Source: Pseudomonadota bacterium (GTDB lineage Bacteria; Pseudomonadota; Alphaproteobacteria; Rhizobiales; Aestuariivirgaceae). From it: 64,000 nt of DNA. Both the position numbers and the translations under genes were made by a program. Under the pieces are notes generated by a model. That model was not told the origin of the DNA, ran no database searches, and was given only the letters and a program-made list of their open reading frames with translations. Location: contig JAIUNJ010000001.1 in the NCBI GenBank assembly GCA_020161855.1, positions 310,001 to 374,000 on the forward strand, read 5' to 3'. Position 1 is the stretch's first letter; every line of letters starts with the position of its first letter. This document shows, one piece after another, positions 44,117 through 53,045 of this stretch.

Positions 44117-44991
44117 CATTCGATTTCGGTGCCTTCAACAACTGGGGCCAACTCAAGACGGTTGCGGTGCGCGCACCCTCTGCCGCCTTCCAGTCGGATG
44201 CCAAGATCGATGCCGAGTGGAAGGATCTCAATTTCCATTCACGCCCCGATCTGGCCAATGCGCTGGCCGAGTTCGCTGAAGTCGAACGCGTGCTCAAGGC
44301 AACCGGAGCCGAAGTCATCATGCTGCCGCCGGGCGACGGACTGACGCTTGATTCACTTTATACCCATGACGCCCTGGTGGTGACGCCACGCGGCCTCGTC
44401 AAGCCGCGCATGGGCAAGCCGCAGCGCCGCAAGGAGGCTGCCGTCAATGGTGCCCATCTGCAGGCGCGCGGCATTCCCATTGCCGGCGAGATCACCGGCG
44501 ACGGCAAGCTTGAGGGCGGCGATCTTGTCTGGCTTGACCGCAATACGCTGGTGGCGGGCGTCGGCTATCGCACCAATGTGGAGGGCGCGCGCCAGCTTCA
44601 GGCGCTGGCCGGACCCGATGTGAATGTCCTGTGGTTCGACATGCCGCATTACAAGGGCCGTTCTGATGTCTTCCATCTCATGTCGGTGCTGAGCCCGCTC
44701 GACAGGGATCTGGCGGTTGTCTACCTGCCGCTCATGCCGGTGCGGCTTGTCGAGTTGCTGGAAGAGCGCGGCATCGGCTTCGTGCATGTGCCGGAGCAGG
44801 AATTCGACACCATGGGCTGCAATGTGCTGGCTCTCGGACCGCGCCAAGCCATGATGGTTGACGGCAATCCGGAAACGAAGCGCCGCATGGAATCTGCCGG
44901 CGTCAGGGTCGAGGTCATCAAGGGCATCGACATCTGCCGCAAGGGCGAGGGCGGTCCCACCTGCATGACGCGGCCGCTGGTGCGCGGCTGA
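44113..44991 (+). CDS. Dimethylargininase / arginine deiminase superfamily enzyme (DDAH-like)
   Basis: This 292-residue protein has the amidinotransferase fold of the guanidine-modifying superfamily: LEGGDLVWLDRNTLVAGVGYRTN, then HYKGRSDVFHLMSVLSPLDR with the catalytic His, and EFDTMGCNVLAL with the nucleophile-side Cys. These cleave methylated arginine, arginine or related guanidines. The exact reaction is not readable from sequence. It starts on the stop of the TusA-like gene (ATGA), an odd pairing that suggests one transcript rather than a shared pathway. Confidence 0.85.
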   Translation: MTFDFGAFNNWGQLKTVAVRAPSAAFQSDAKIDAEWKDLNFHSRPDLANALAEFAEVERVLKATGAEVIMLPPGDGLTLDSLYTHDALVVTPRGLVKPRMGKPQRRKEAAVNGAHLQARGIPIAGEITGDGKLEGGDLVWLDRNTLVAGVGYRTNVEGARQLQALAGPDVNVLWFDMPHYKGRSDVFHLMSVLSPLDRDLAVVYLPLMPVRLVELLEERGIGFVHVPEQEFDTMGCNVLALGPRQAMMVDGNPETKRRMESAGVRVEVIKGIDICRKGEGGPTCMTRPLVRG

Positions 44992-44997
44992 GCGCCC

Positions 44998-45339
44998 TCA
45001 GAAGATTTCCTGGATCTTCTTGGAAAAGCCAACGGTAACGCTGCCGTCGCTGTGTTCGATCAGCGGCCTGCGGATGAGCGAGGGATGCTTGACGGCAAGC
45101 GCCACGGCCCGGGCCTCTGTGAGATTGGCCGTATCGGCGGGATCAAGGCCGCGCCAGGTGTAGCCCGCGCGGTTGATGAGCTTCTCCCAGCCGCCCAGCG
45201 CCTTTGACCAGCCTGCGACCTGATCCTTGCTGGGTGGATTTTCCTTGAAGTCGGTGAAGACGACTTTCACCTTCTTGCCGACGAAGAAGGCCAATGCCTT
45301 CTGGCAGGTGGAGCACTTGTTCAGTCCAAAGGCTTTCAT
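44998..45339 (-). CDS. ArsC/Spx-family (YffB-like) protein
   Basis: This 113-residue protein has the thioredoxin-like ArsC fold: FGLNKCSTCQKALAFF with a CxxC near residue 9, FKENPPSKDQVAGW, and the end KHPSLIRRPLIEHSDG, which carries the RxxP/RPL region typical of Spx/YffB/ArsC. Proteins of this YffB type are not proven arsenate reductases and no ars genes are adjacent. The ATG at 45339 is used; an earlier in-frame start at 45354 is possible. It lies 18 bases after the COG0523 gene. Confidence 0.88.
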   Translation of the reverse strand: MKAFGLNKCSTCQKALAFFVGKKVKVVFTDFKENPPSKDQVAGWSKALGGWEKLINRAGYTWRGLDPADTANLTEARAVALAVKHPSLIRRPLIEHSDGSVTVGFSKKIQEIF

Positions 45340-45356
45340 CTGGTCCTCGCGCATCC

Positions 45357-46481
45357 TCAGTTGAGGGAAAGGGTCTTGTCGGTCTGGCCCGCACCGCCGG
45401 TGACGGGATCGCTGAAGGCGCGGAAAAGCTCCTCCACCGCTTTCTTTTCGATGTCCTTGACGATGAACACAAGCCGCGTCTCCTCGCGGCCATCCGGCCA
45501 GCTCTCAAGGCGCACCGGGGGATGCAGCACATGCTGCACACCATGGATGACGACAGGCCGGCCGGGATCGTCGGAGAGCTTGATGATGCCCTTCATGCGC
45601 AGGAGCTTCGGCCCGTGATAGGAGGTGAGCAGCTCGAAGAAGAGTTCCAGCGCCTGCGGGCTCACCGGGTTCTTGTCGGTAAAGGCGAAGGAGCGGATCT
45701 GTGCGTCATGGCGCGAGACATCGTGATGATGGTGGTGGCCATGGTGCTCGTGCCTGGCATGATGCTGGCGGGCATGGGCGGCGCGCTCGGATTTCTCCAC
45801 CGCCTCCAGTGACAGCCAGCCCTGCACGTCGAGGGACTTCTTTGCAGGGTCGAAAAGCCCCATGTTGAACAGCCGCTCGGCGGTGGCTTCACCGCGATGG
45901 GTGGTGAGAAGGCGCGCGCCAGGTGCCAGCTTGCGCACCCGGCCGATGATGGCGAAGAGCATGTCCTCGCCTTCCTTGCCGACGAGCATGTCGAGCTTGG
46001 TCAGCACCACGCGATCGGCAACCGCCACCTGCTTCACCGCTTCGGGATGGGCATCGAGCGTTGCCATGCCATTGACGCCATCGACCACGGTGATGACGCC
46101 CTCAAGCCGCAGCCGCGAGACCAGCAGCGGATCGGCCATCAGCACATGCAGGATGGGAGCCGGGTCGGCGAGCCCCGTGGTTTCGATGACGATGCGGTCG
46201 AAGGCCTTCACCGTTCCCTCGTCGCGGCGGCGCAGGAGATCGCCGAGCGTGTCGATCAGGTCGCCGCGGATGGTGCAGCACAGGCAGCCGGAAGAAAGTT
46301 CGATGATGTTCTCGTCGGAACGCTCGACCAGCAGGTGATCGATCCCCACCTCGCCAAACTCGTTGATCACCACGCAAGCATTGGCGAGCAGCGGCTGCTT
46401 GAGGAGGCCATTGAGCAGCGTTGTCTTGCCCGAGCCGAGAAAGCCGGTGAGCACGGAAACAGGGATGGGAGGCTGGCTCAT
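45357..46481 (-). CDS. COG0523 GTPase, CobW/zinc metallochaperone family
   Basis: This 374-residue P-loop GTPase has GFLGSGKTTLLNGLL (residues 13-27), the metal-binding SSGCLCCTIRGDL (CxCC), ETTGLADPAPI, VVDGVNG, and LTKLDM as the base-binding motif. A His-rich linker of about 25 residues (HHARHEHHGHHHHHD) sits before the C-terminal CobW-C domain. Relatives deliver zinc or cobalt to client enzymes. The His tract favours zinc or cobalt, but there is no visible Zur box and no cobalamin genes nearby. Its start overlaps the EamA gene stop. Confidence 0.9.
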   Translation of the reverse strand: MSQPPIPVSVLTGFLGSGKTTLLNGLLKQPLLANACVVINEFGEVGIDHLLVERSDENIIELSSGCLCCTIRGDLIDTLGDLLRRRDEGTVKAFDRIVIETTGLADPAPILHVLMADPLLVSRLRLEGVITVVDGVNGMATLDAHPEAVKQVAVADRVVLTKLDMLVGKEGEDMLFAIIGRVRKLAPGARLLTTHRGEATAERLFNMGLFDPAKKSLDVQGWLSLEAVEKSERAAHARQHHARHEHHGHHHHHDVSRHDAQIRSFAFTDKNPVSPQALELFFELLTSYHGPKLLRMKGIIKLSDDPGRPVVIHGVQHVLHPPVRLESWPDGREETRLVFIVKDIEKKAVEELFRAFSDPVTGGAGQTDKTLSLN

Positions 46482-47404
46482 GTGGCTTGCAGGGGTTTTG
46501 TCTTGCTGCCGCCGGGCAGAAGGCTTGCCGCCACCAATGAGGCAAAGACCATGGCGCCGCCGAGCCATTGGCTCTGGGTCATGGTTTCCTTCAACACGAA
46601 GACGGCAATGGCGGTGGTCACGATCGGCTCGATATTGAAGAATGGTGCCACAATCGAGGCAGGCGCGGCTTTCACCGACGACATGTGGAAGAAATATCCG
46701 CCAATATAGGTGAGGCAGACCATGATGACGGCGATCAGCGCGTGGGGGCCGAGTGCTTCGCTGCCGAAGAGGACGAGCTTGCCGCCGCCGAAGCCCAGCG
46801 CCATGGCCAGCACGAAGGGCAGGATGGCGAGATGGACGAGGCTACCGAAGGCAGCGGGCTTCAGGTGGCGCGAGAGCATGCGGCCGGAAAAGAACTGCAG
46901 GGCGCAGCCGAGTGCCCCGAAGAGGGCGAGCACGATGCCGAGCGGCCGCACCTGGTCGAAGGCGGGGCCCACGGCCACATAGAGCCCGGCAAAGCCGAGG
47001 AGCGCGATGGCGAAGCGCGTCCAGTGCGGCAGCTGGCCCTCGATCAGCGGGGCGCTCAGCAGCACGATCACCGGGAAGGTGTAGAAGAGGATCACCGACA
47101 GGGTCACCGGCAGGTATTGCAGCGAGGCGAGATAACAGGCCGAGACCATCAGCGTGGCGGCGCACTGGAAGATGAAGGCAGGCAGGGCCGCGCGCGTCAG
47201 GGCAAAGCGCTCGCCGCGCAGGAGGGCAAAGAGGCCAAGCACAACGGCAACGGCCGTGGTGCGGAAGAAGACGGATTCAAGGGCCGGCACGCCATTGAGA
47301 AAAGCCATGCGCGCGAAATTCGGCACCCCGCCATAGACGAAGGCGGCGAGCACGGCCATCGTGATGCCGGTCACGCTGTGCGATCGGGCTTCAGCTGCGG
47401 TCAA
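46478..47404 (-). CDS. EamA-family DMT transporter (3)
   Basis: This 308-residue protein has about ten helices in two EamA repeats, beginning ITMAVLAAFVYGGVPNFARM and, after the midpoint, LGIVLALFGALGCALQFFSGRML. Conserved marks are the QYLPVTLSVILFYTFPVIVLL block and KETMTQSQWLGGAMVFASL at the end. It overlaps dacF at its 5' end and the COG0523 gene at its 3' end, each by four bases, so all three sit on one transcript. The link between metal chaperone and transporter suggests but does not show metal or metabolite transport. Confidence 0.86.
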   Translation of the reverse strand: MTAAEARSHSVTGITMAVLAAFVYGGVPNFARMAFLNGVPALESVFFRTTAVAVVLGLFALLRGERFALTRAALPAFIFQCAATLMVSACYLASLQYLPVTLSVILFYTFPVIVLLSAPLIEGQLPHWTRFAIALLGFAGLYVAVGPAFDQVRPLGIVLALFGALGCALQFFSGRMLSRHLKPAAFGSLVHLAILPFVLAMALGFGGGKLVLFGSEALGPHALIAVIMVCLTYIGGYFFHMSSVKAAPASIVAPFFNIEPIVTTAIAVFVLKETMTQSQWLGGAMVFASLVAASLLPGGSKTKPLQAT

Positions 47405-48744
47405 TGGCCGATCTGCCGCTTGTAGAGACCTTCGAGATAGGCGGCGAGCTTCTTGGCCTCCGATGCGGCCAGGGCCGCCACGCGCTTGGCGCGCGCTTCC
47501 TCGCCCATCTTCTGCACGACATCAGGGCCAAGCACCTCGCAATGGGCGCCATCCTGCTTGTAGCTGCGGCAGAGCTCCTGGCTGGCGGGTTCGTCGAGGC
47601 CCCAGAGCCAGGCGCCGAAACCCTTCTTCTCGGGAAGCGAGATGACGCCTGAAAGCACCTTGGCATCGATCCCCACCGGGCTCAGCAACCGGCCGCGCAG
47701 CGCCATGTCGGCCTTCATGCTGGTTTCATAGGTGCCGAAGGAAATGCCCCAGCCATCCAGCGTCGAGCCATCCTTGAGTGAGACGAGCGGCTTGTTCTTG
47801 CACAGCGTCGGCGTCAGGTCGGAGGGCACGATGGCGCCCTGCGGCAGGTTGACGACATCGGCGGCCTTCACGGAATTTTCCGGCGCGGGGCCGCTGAAGC
47901 CGAGATTGAGCAGGGCCTGTGCCGCCTCGGCGCGTGAGAGGCTGTTCTTGTAGCCCATGACCACGGCAATCAGGCGGCGGCCATCGCGTGTCGCCGAAGC
48001 CACGAGATTGAAGCCCGAGGCACAGACATAGCCGGTCTTCATGCCGTCGGCGCCCTTCATGGTGCGGATCAGGCGGTTGCGGTTGGGCAACTGGCGTTTG
48101 CCGATCACCACATTCTGCTGCATGAAATAATGGGCGTGCTCGGGGAATTCCGCGAGGATCACGGCCGAGAGCACCGCCATGTCGCGGGCACTGGTGATCT
48201 GGCGCGGATCGAAGAGGCCGTTGGGATTGACGAAGTGGCTGGCGCTGAGGCCAAGGCGCCGCGCCGCCGCGTTCATCTCATTGGCGAAGGCGGCAATCGA
48301 ACCCGAAGCGCCTTCGGCCAGCACATAGGCCATGTCATTGGCGGAATAGACGAGCAGGGCCTGCAGGGCGAAATCGACACTCACGGTCTGGCCGGCCGGC
48401 ACGCCGACCTTGCTCGGCTCCTGTGAACTTGCCAGCGGTGACACGGGGATCTGCTGGTCGAGCTTAAGCGTGCCTTCCTTAAGCTTGTGGAAGACCACAT
48501 AGCTCGTCATCAGTTTGGAGAGCGAGGCGGGATACCAGGGCTCGCCGGCGCGTTCCTGCGCCAGCACGTCACCGGTCTTGGCGTCGATCAGGATATAAGG
48601 CGCCTTGATCTCGACCTTGCGGACGGTTTCCTTCTTCGCCGGTTCTTTCTTGGGAGCGACGGTCGCTGTCTGCGCCTGGGCCAGCGCCACTCCTGCCAAC
48701 AGGCAGAGCGCAAGACACATCAGGCTTGTGCGCAACAAGGCCAC
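47401..48744 (-). CDS. D-alanyl-D-alanine carboxypeptidase (DacF/PBP5 family)
   Basis: This 447-residue penicillin-binding protein trims the terminal D-Ala of peptidoglycan stems. A signal peptide (CLALCLLAGVALAQAQ) precedes the peptidase S11 domain with SLSK (Ser74, Lys77), SAN (134-136) and KTG (236-238). The C-terminal part with WGISFGTYETSMKADMAL has the feel of an SPOR-like or wall-binding domain, which would place it at the septum; this is inferred. The next genes downstream overlap it by four bases. Confidence 0.92.
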   Translation of the reverse strand: MALLRTSLMCLALCLLAGVALAQAQTATVAPKKEPAKKETVRKVEIKAPYILIDAKTGDVLAQERAGEPWYPASLSKLMTSYVVFHKLKEGTLKLDQQIPVSPLASSQEPSKVGVPAGQTVSVDFALQALLVYSANDMAYVLAEGASGSIAAFANEMNAAARRLGLSASHFVNPNGLFDPRQITSARDMAVLSAVILAEFPEHAHYFMQQNVVIGKRQLPNRNRLIRTMKGADGMKTGYVCASGFNLVASATRDGRRLIAVVMGYKNSLSRAEAAQALLNLGFSGPAPENSVKAADVVNLPQGAIVPSDLTPTLCKNKPLVSLKDGSTLDGWGISFGTYETSMKADMALRGRLLSPVGIDAKVLSGVISLPEKKGFGAWLWGLDEPASQELCRSYKQDGAHCEVLGPDVVQKMGEEARAKRVAALAASEAKKLAAYLEGLYKRQIGH

Positions 48745-48840
48745 CAGAACAGACCCATTCTTCGCTTCGGTGCCTTTGAACTATCGGAAGGTTCCCAAAG
48801 GTTCAACCGCAAAGATATGAACTTTGGTGAAGGAAAAATC

Positions 48841-48924
48841 TGGTGCCCGTGGAGGGACTTGAACCCCCACTCCTTTCGGAAGCGGATTTTGAGTCCGCCG
48901 CGTCTACCATTCCACCACACGGGC
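48841..48924 (-). tRNA. tRNA-Leu (anticodon CAA)
   Basis: On minus, the acceptor GCCCGTG (48924-48918) pairs with CACGGGC near the 3' end. The anticodon stem is GCGGA/TCCGC with loop CTCAAAA (anticodon CAA). There is a long variable arm TTCCGAAAGGAG as in class II tRNAs, T arm GGGGG-TTCAAGT-CCCTC, and encoded CCA (48843-48841). The 84-base length with CCA fits leucine tRNAs of this class. Confidence 0.95.
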
Positions 48925-48993
48925 GTGTGCGACGCCACCCTGTAGCGAGGCGGGCCTTGCGCCGTCAACCGGAAAGGCGCTGGCCTTTGGCCT

Positions 48994-49992
48994 TCAGGGC
49001 GCGCTTGCGAGATCGGCGCCGGCCTCGGCGATCAGCTTGAAGGAGCGCAGCCGCTTGGCGTGGTCATAGACATCGGAGACGATGATGAGTTCATCGGCTC
49101 CTGTTTCCGCGATGAGGGCTTGCATGCCGGCGCGCACGGTGCCGGGTGCGCCGATGATGGAGCGGGCGAGCATGCGCATGGCCTGCTGCTTCTCGGTTGG
49201 CGACCAGTAGCTTTCGATATCCTCAATCGGTGGCTGGCCGAGGCCGCGCGCGCCGCGGAAGATGTTGGTGAAGGACATCTGCTGTGTCGTCGCAAGATGG
49301 CGGGCTTCTGCGTCGGTCTCGGCGGCGATGATGTTGACGCCCACCATGGCATAGGGCCGCTCGAGCTGCTCGGAGGGCGTGAAGCGGCTGCGATAGACCT
49401 GCAAGGCGGAGAGCAGATGGTCGGGCGCGAAATGCGAGGCGAAGGCGTAGGGCAGGCCCAGTTCGCCTGCGAGCATGGCGCCGAAATTGCTCGAGCCGAG
49501 AATCCACAGCGGAACATTGGTGCCCGCGGCCGGCACCGCCTGAATGCGCTGGCTGGGGCCGGCGGGCGCAAGGAAAGCCTGCAGCTCGAGCACGTCCTGC
49601 GGAAAATGATCTGCGGCCTCGGGCGGGCGCCGCAAGGCCCGCAAGGTCACCTGGTCGGTGCCGGGGGCACGGCCGAGCCCCAGGTCGATGCGCCCGGGAA
49701 AGAGCCGCTCCAGCGTGCCGAACTGTTCGGCAATCACGTAGGGCGCGTGATTGGGCAGCATGATGCCGCCCGCCCCGACGCGGATTGTCTTCGAGCCTCC
49801 GGCGATATGCGCGATGACGACGGATGTCGCGGCACTTGCGATCCCTGGCATGTTGTGGTGCTCGGCCACCCAGAAGCGGCGGTATCCCCAGGTCTCGGCA
49901 TGGGCCGCAAGGTCGCGGGCATTGTCGAGGGCGCCGCGCGCGTCGGTTGCTTCGGTGACGCGGATGAGATCGAGAATGGAGAGTGCAGTCAT
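48994..49992 (-). CDS. LLM-class flavin-dependent oxidoreductase
   Basis: This 332-residue protein is a luciferase-like monooxygenase of the small MsnO8/YhbW type: [22 protein letters not shown], then [47 protein letters not shown] and [16 protein letters not shown]. It would use FMNH2 and oxygen on an unknown substrate. The ATG at 49992 is used since the conserved start follows; the frame is open to 50091 but not conserved. It stands alone, divergent from arfB across about 210 bases. Confidence 0.9.
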   Translation of the reverse strand: MTALSILDLIRVTEATDARGALDNARDLAAHAETWGYRRFWVAEHHNMPGIASAATSVVIAHIAGGSKTIRVGAGGIMLPNHAPYVIAEQFGTLERLFPGRIDLGLGRAPGTDQVTLRALRRPPEAADHFPQDVLELQAFLAPAGPSQRIQAVPAAGTNVPLWILGSSNFGAMLAGELGLPYAFASHFAPDHLLSALQVYRSRFTPSEQLERPYAMVGVNIIAAETDAEARHLATTQQMSFTNIFRGARGLGQPPIEDIESYWSPTEKQQAMRMLARSIIGAPGTVRAGMQALIAETGADELIIVSDVYDHAKRLRSFKLIAEAGADLASAP

Positions 49993-50205
49993 GGCCGCTC
50001 CCGGATGAGGCAGGCGCGCAGGTGAACCCAGTCGCGTGAGGATCAAGCGGCAAGGCCTCCGGATGGAGGCCCCGTTGCACCGCCCTTCCACGTCATATGG
50101 TGATCGCTGCCATTTTCTGTCAACCGCTGCGCCACGGCCGGCCAGTCAGGCAGGCGCCGCATTGAAGTGTTCACGCGGCGCGGAACATGCTTTAAGCGCG
50201 CCCGC

Positions 50206-50628
50206 ATGATTCACGTCACGCCATCGCTGGTGATCGATCCCGCCGATATCCGGGAGAGCTTCATGCGCGCCTCCGGCCCCGGCGGGCAGAACGTCAACAA
50301 GGTCGAGACGGCGGTCGAGCTGCGCTTCAACGTGTTCACCGCCGCCCTGCCGGAAGACCTGCGCCACAGGCTGCGTGGCCTTGCCGGGCGCCTGCTCACC
50401 CAGAGCGGCGATCTCGTCATCACCTCGCAGCGCTTCCGCTCGCAGGAGCGCAACCGCGAGGATGCGCTGGAGAAGCTTGTCGCCCTTTTGCGCAAGGCGG
50501 CCTTCGTGCCGCGCAAGCGCATCGCCACGCGGCCGACCAAGGCATCGAAGACCCGCCGCCTGGAAACGAAATCGAAGCGCTCGGAAGTCAAGTCCATGCG
50601 GCGCAGCAAACCCCGTTTTGACGACTGA
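50206..50628 (+). CDS. arfB: Alternative ribosome-rescue factor ArfB
   Basis: This 140-residue protein has the release-factor GGQ motif in RASGPGGQNVNKVETAVELRF, with the Gln that hydrolyses peptidyl-tRNA, and a basic C-terminal tail (RKRIATRPTKASKTRRLETKSKR) that enters the empty mRNA channel of stalled ribosomes. This tail distinguishes ArfB from release factors. The ATG at 50206 is preferred over an earlier start at 50167 because the fold begins there. The YqaA-like gene follows 15 bases later. Confidence 0.93.
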   Translation: MIHVTPSLVIDPADIRESFMRASGPGGQNVNKVETAVELRFNVFTAALPEDLRHRLRGLAGRLLTQSGDLVITSQRFRSQERNREDALEKLVALLRKAAFVPRKRIATRPTKASKTRRLETKSKRSEVKSMRRSKPRFDD

Positions 50629-50643
50629 GTTCGGAGCCTTCCC

Positions 50644-51252
50644 ATGTTGCGCAAACTCTATGACTGGACGCTCTCGCTTGCCGCCCGCAAGACGGCGGAG
50701 GTCTGGCTGGCGGTCATTGCCTTCATCGAAAGCTCGGTCTTTCTCGTTCCGGCCGATGTGCTGTTCCTGCCCATGGCCCTGGCCCGGCCCGCCCGCGCCT
50801 ATCGTTATGCCATCGTGGCCACTGTCGCCTCGGTGCTGGGCGGCATCGCGGGCTATTATCTCGGCCTCTTCGCCTTCGAGACACTGGCCAAGCCCGTGCT
50901 CTCCTTCTACGGCAAGCTTGACGAGTTCGAGCGCCTGCGCGCCTGCACCAGCGAAGACACGCTGATCCTGCTGCTCGTCACCTCGGGCCTGTCGCATCTG
51001 CCGCCGATCAAGGTGGTGACGATCCTCGCCGGCGTCGCCCAGGTGAGCTTTGCCTTCTTTGTCATCTCCTGCATCCTCGCCCGCGGGGCCCGCTTCCTGG
51101 CGCTGGCCTGGGCCCTGCAGCGCTATGGCGAACCGATCAGGGCCTTTATCGAAAAGCGTCTCGGCCTCCTCGCCGGCCTTGCCGCCGCCATTTTGATCGT
51201 GCTCTTTCTCGCCATCAAATATCTCGGTTCGTCCACGGGCTTCTCATGCTGA
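50644..51252 (+). CDS. YqaA/DedA-family membrane protein (VTT domain)
   Basis: This 202-residue protein has four to five membrane helices and the SNARE-associated/VTT pattern: WLAVIAFIESSVFLVPADVLFLPMAL, AYRYAIVATVASVLGGIAGYYLG, and the conserved SGLSHLPPIKVVTILAGVAQV. DedA relatives are implicated in lipid flipping and membrane homeostasis; the YqaA type is uncharacterised. It overlaps the dsbB gene by seven bases, so translation is coupled. Confidence 0.88.
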   Translation: MLRKLYDWTLSLAARKTAEVWLAVIAFIESSVFLVPADVLFLPMALARPARAYRYAIVATVASVLGGIAGYYLGLFAFETLAKPVLSFYGKLDEFERLRACTSEDTLILLLVTSGLSHLPPIKVVTILAGVAQVSFAFFVISCILARGARFLALAWALQRYGEPIRAFIEKRLGLLAGLAAAILIVLFLAIKYLGSSTGFSC

Positions 51253-51704
51253 ACACGCTTTCGCTCCGCGCCACCACGCTCCTCATCGCTTTCGTTTATC
51301 TCGCCACCATCATCGGGGCCTGGATCTTCGAATACGCAGGCTATCTGCCCTGCGAGCTCTGCCTCATGCAGCGCTGGGCCTATTATGGCCTTGTGCCGGT
51401 GGCGCTGCTGCTCGCCCTGTGGAATCCCTCCTGGCTCCGCGGCGCCCTTGCCGTCCTCGGCCTGGTGCTGGTCGGCAATGCCATCTTCGGCGTCTTTCAT
51501 TCCGGCGTCGAATGGGGCTGGTGGCAGGGCCCGACGACCTGTTCGGGTGGCGCCATGACCATGGGCCTGCCCGATCTCTCCAAGCCTGCGGTGATGTGCA
51601 ATGAAGCCGCGATCCGCATTCTCGGCCTGTCGCTCGCGGGCTGGAACGCGGTGATCTCGGGCGTGCTGGCGGTGATCGCCTTTGCGGCGGTGAAGCGCGG
51701 CTGA
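51246..51704 (+). CDS. dsbB: Disulfide bond formation protein B
   Basis: This 152-residue protein has four membrane helices and the DsbB redox pairs: CELCLMQRW with the first CxxC after helix 1-2, and a later Cys pair TTCSGG...AVMC spanning about 25 residues in the periplasmic loop. It oxidises DsbA and hands electrons to quinone. The pattern LPCELCLMQRWAYYG is diagnostic. The gene overlaps the upstream membrane protein and converges on the HNH gene. Confidence 0.93.
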   Translation: MLNTLSLRATTLLIAFVYLATIIGAWIFEYAGYLPCELCLMQRWAYYGLVPVALLLALWNPSWLRGALAVLGLVLVGNAIFGVFHSGVEWGWWQGPTTCSGGAMTMGLPDLSKPAVMCNEAAIRILGLSLAGWNAVISGVLAVIAFAAVKRG

Positions 51705-51708
51705 GCCC

Positions 51709-52269
51709 TTACGGCTCCAGTTCCGTATCCCAGTAGAGATAGTCGACCCAGCTGTCGTGCAGGTAGTTGGGCGGGAAGAGGCGGCCATTGGCATGGAGGT
51801 CCATGACCGAGGGCACGCGGGGCTTCTGCGCCGGGAACATCCCCGCCTCACGCGGCATGAGCCCGCCCTTGGCCAGGTTGCAGCCGGAGCACGCGGTCAC
51901 GACATTCTCCCATGTGGTCTGCCCGCCCTTGGAACGCGGGATCACGTGGTCGAAGGTGAGATCGTCGGGCGAGCCGCAATACTGGCATTCGAAGCGGTCG
52001 CGCAGGAAGACATTGAAGCGGGTGAAGGCCGGGTTGCGCGAGGGCTTCACATAGGTTTTCAGCGAAACCACGCTGGGCAGCTTGAACTCCATGGAGGGGC
52101 TGCGCACCACCCGGTCATATTCGGAGACGATGTTCACGCGGTCGAGGAACACCGCCTTGAGCGTGTCCTGCCAGCTCCACAGGGACAAGGGATAGTAGCT
52201 CAATGGCCGGTAATCGGCATTGAGGACAAGAGCGGGACAAGCCTCTGGCGCGATCGGCGCGTGGTACAA
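51709..52269 (-). CDS. HNH endonuclease
   Basis: This 186-residue protein has an HNH/zinc core CQYCGSPDDLTFDHVIPRSKGGQTTWENVVTACSGCNLAKG-like: CQYCG and CSGCN bind zinc and DHVIPRSKGG gives the catalytic His. The N-terminal ALVLNADYRPLSYYPLSLW is the conserved start of the standalone HNH family found in most alphaproteobacteria. Its function is unknown; it is usually treated as housekeeping, and no restriction partner lies near. No hint of mobile DNA flanks it. Confidence 0.9.
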   Translation of the reverse strand: MYHAPIAPEACPALVLNADYRPLSYYPLSLWSWQDTLKAVFLDRVNIVSEYDRVVRSPSMEFKLPSVVSLKTYVKPSRNPAFTRFNVFLRDRFECQYCGSPDDLTFDHVIPRSKGGQTTWENVVTACSGCNLAKGGLMPREAGMFPAQKPRVPSVMDLHANGRLFPPNYLHDSWVDYLYWDTELEP

Positions 52270-52375
52270 GGTGTCACTCCAACCCGATGGGTCCTGAGAT
52301 ACCTACTATATCCTGTATGTCGGCGCTGTGAAGGGGGCCATGGCGCAGGGCAAGCCGCGGGAATCAGGACCGGAA

Positions 52376-53008
52376 TCAGGCCTGTTTCAGTCCCCTGACG
52401 TCGCGGTAGTGGCTCCACAGCAGGCGTGCGGCCACGGCCCGGAAGGGGGCGAATCGCTCGCCCAGCGCCAGCATGCCGGGGCGGCCCGGCCGGGCTGGCA
52501 GAGCAAAGAGATTGTGGGCGGCCGCCTGCAGGGCGAGATCGCCCCAGGGCCAGACATCGGGGCGGAGCTCGACCGAGAGCAGATAGATATCAGCCGTCCA
52601 GGGGCCGACACCGGGCAGCGCCAGCAGTGCCTTGCGTGCCGCCTCGTCCTCCAGTGTGGCGAGGCTGTCCCAGTCGATGCTGCCGTTCTGCGCCGCCGTG
52701 GCAATGCCGTGAAAACTCCGTGCCTTGGCGCGCGACAGGCCGAGCGTCAGCAGTTCTTCCTGCGGGCAGGCGAGGATGGTGGCGGGGGCGCAAGGGCCGA
52801 GGCGCGCTTCTACGCGCTGCCAGATCGCTGCCGCTGCGGCGAGCGAGAGGAACTGGTCGTTCACCGTCATCAGCAGGGCGCGGATGCCCGGCGCCTCCTG
52901 CCGGAGCGAGGGAACGCCATGGCGCGCGACGACCGGCGCAAAGCGCGGCTCGCGGGCGCAGAGCTCTGCGACGGCATCGGTCAGGCTGTCGGCACTGAGG
53001 CGTGGCAT
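52376..53008 (-). CDS. DNA-3-methyladenine glycosylase, AlkA-type
   Basis: This 210-residue protein is a helix-hairpin-helix glycosylase that excises alkylated bases. The HhH motif LPGVGPWTADIYLLSVELRPDVWPWGDLALQ contains the catalytic Asp about 16 residues after GVG. It lacks the AlkA N-terminal domain and the Ada domain. The ATG at 53008 fits; a longer frame to 53101 is not conserved. It is divergent from gluQ. Confidence 0.92.
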   Translation of the reverse strand: MPRLSADSLTDAVAELCAREPRFAPVVARHGVPSLRQEAPGIRALLMTVNDQFLSLAAAAAIWQRVEARLGPCAPATILACPQEELLTLGLSRAKARSFHGIATAAQNGSIDWDSLATLEDEAARKALLALPGVGPWTADIYLLSVELRPDVWPWGDLALQAAAHNLFALPARPGRPGMLALGERFAPFRAVAARLLWSHYRDVRGLKQA

Positions 53009-53045
53009 GGCTCCCGTTTGACGGAAGCTTGCCGCTTCCGCAACA

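Noticed and set aside
44998-45339. The ArsC-like gene as an arsenic resistance gene
   Set aside because: It is of the YffB/Spx type with no arsB, arsR or acr3 genes nearby.
45720-45780. CAT/CAC repeat-like tract in the COG0523 gene as a possible microsatellite
   Set aside because: It encodes the His-rich linker in frame and is irregular, so it is a low-complexity protein segment rather than a DNA repeat.
51709-52269. The HNH gene as part of a restriction or mobile element
   Set aside because: It matches the common stand-alone chromosomal HNH family and has no methyltransferase, integrase or repeats beside it.
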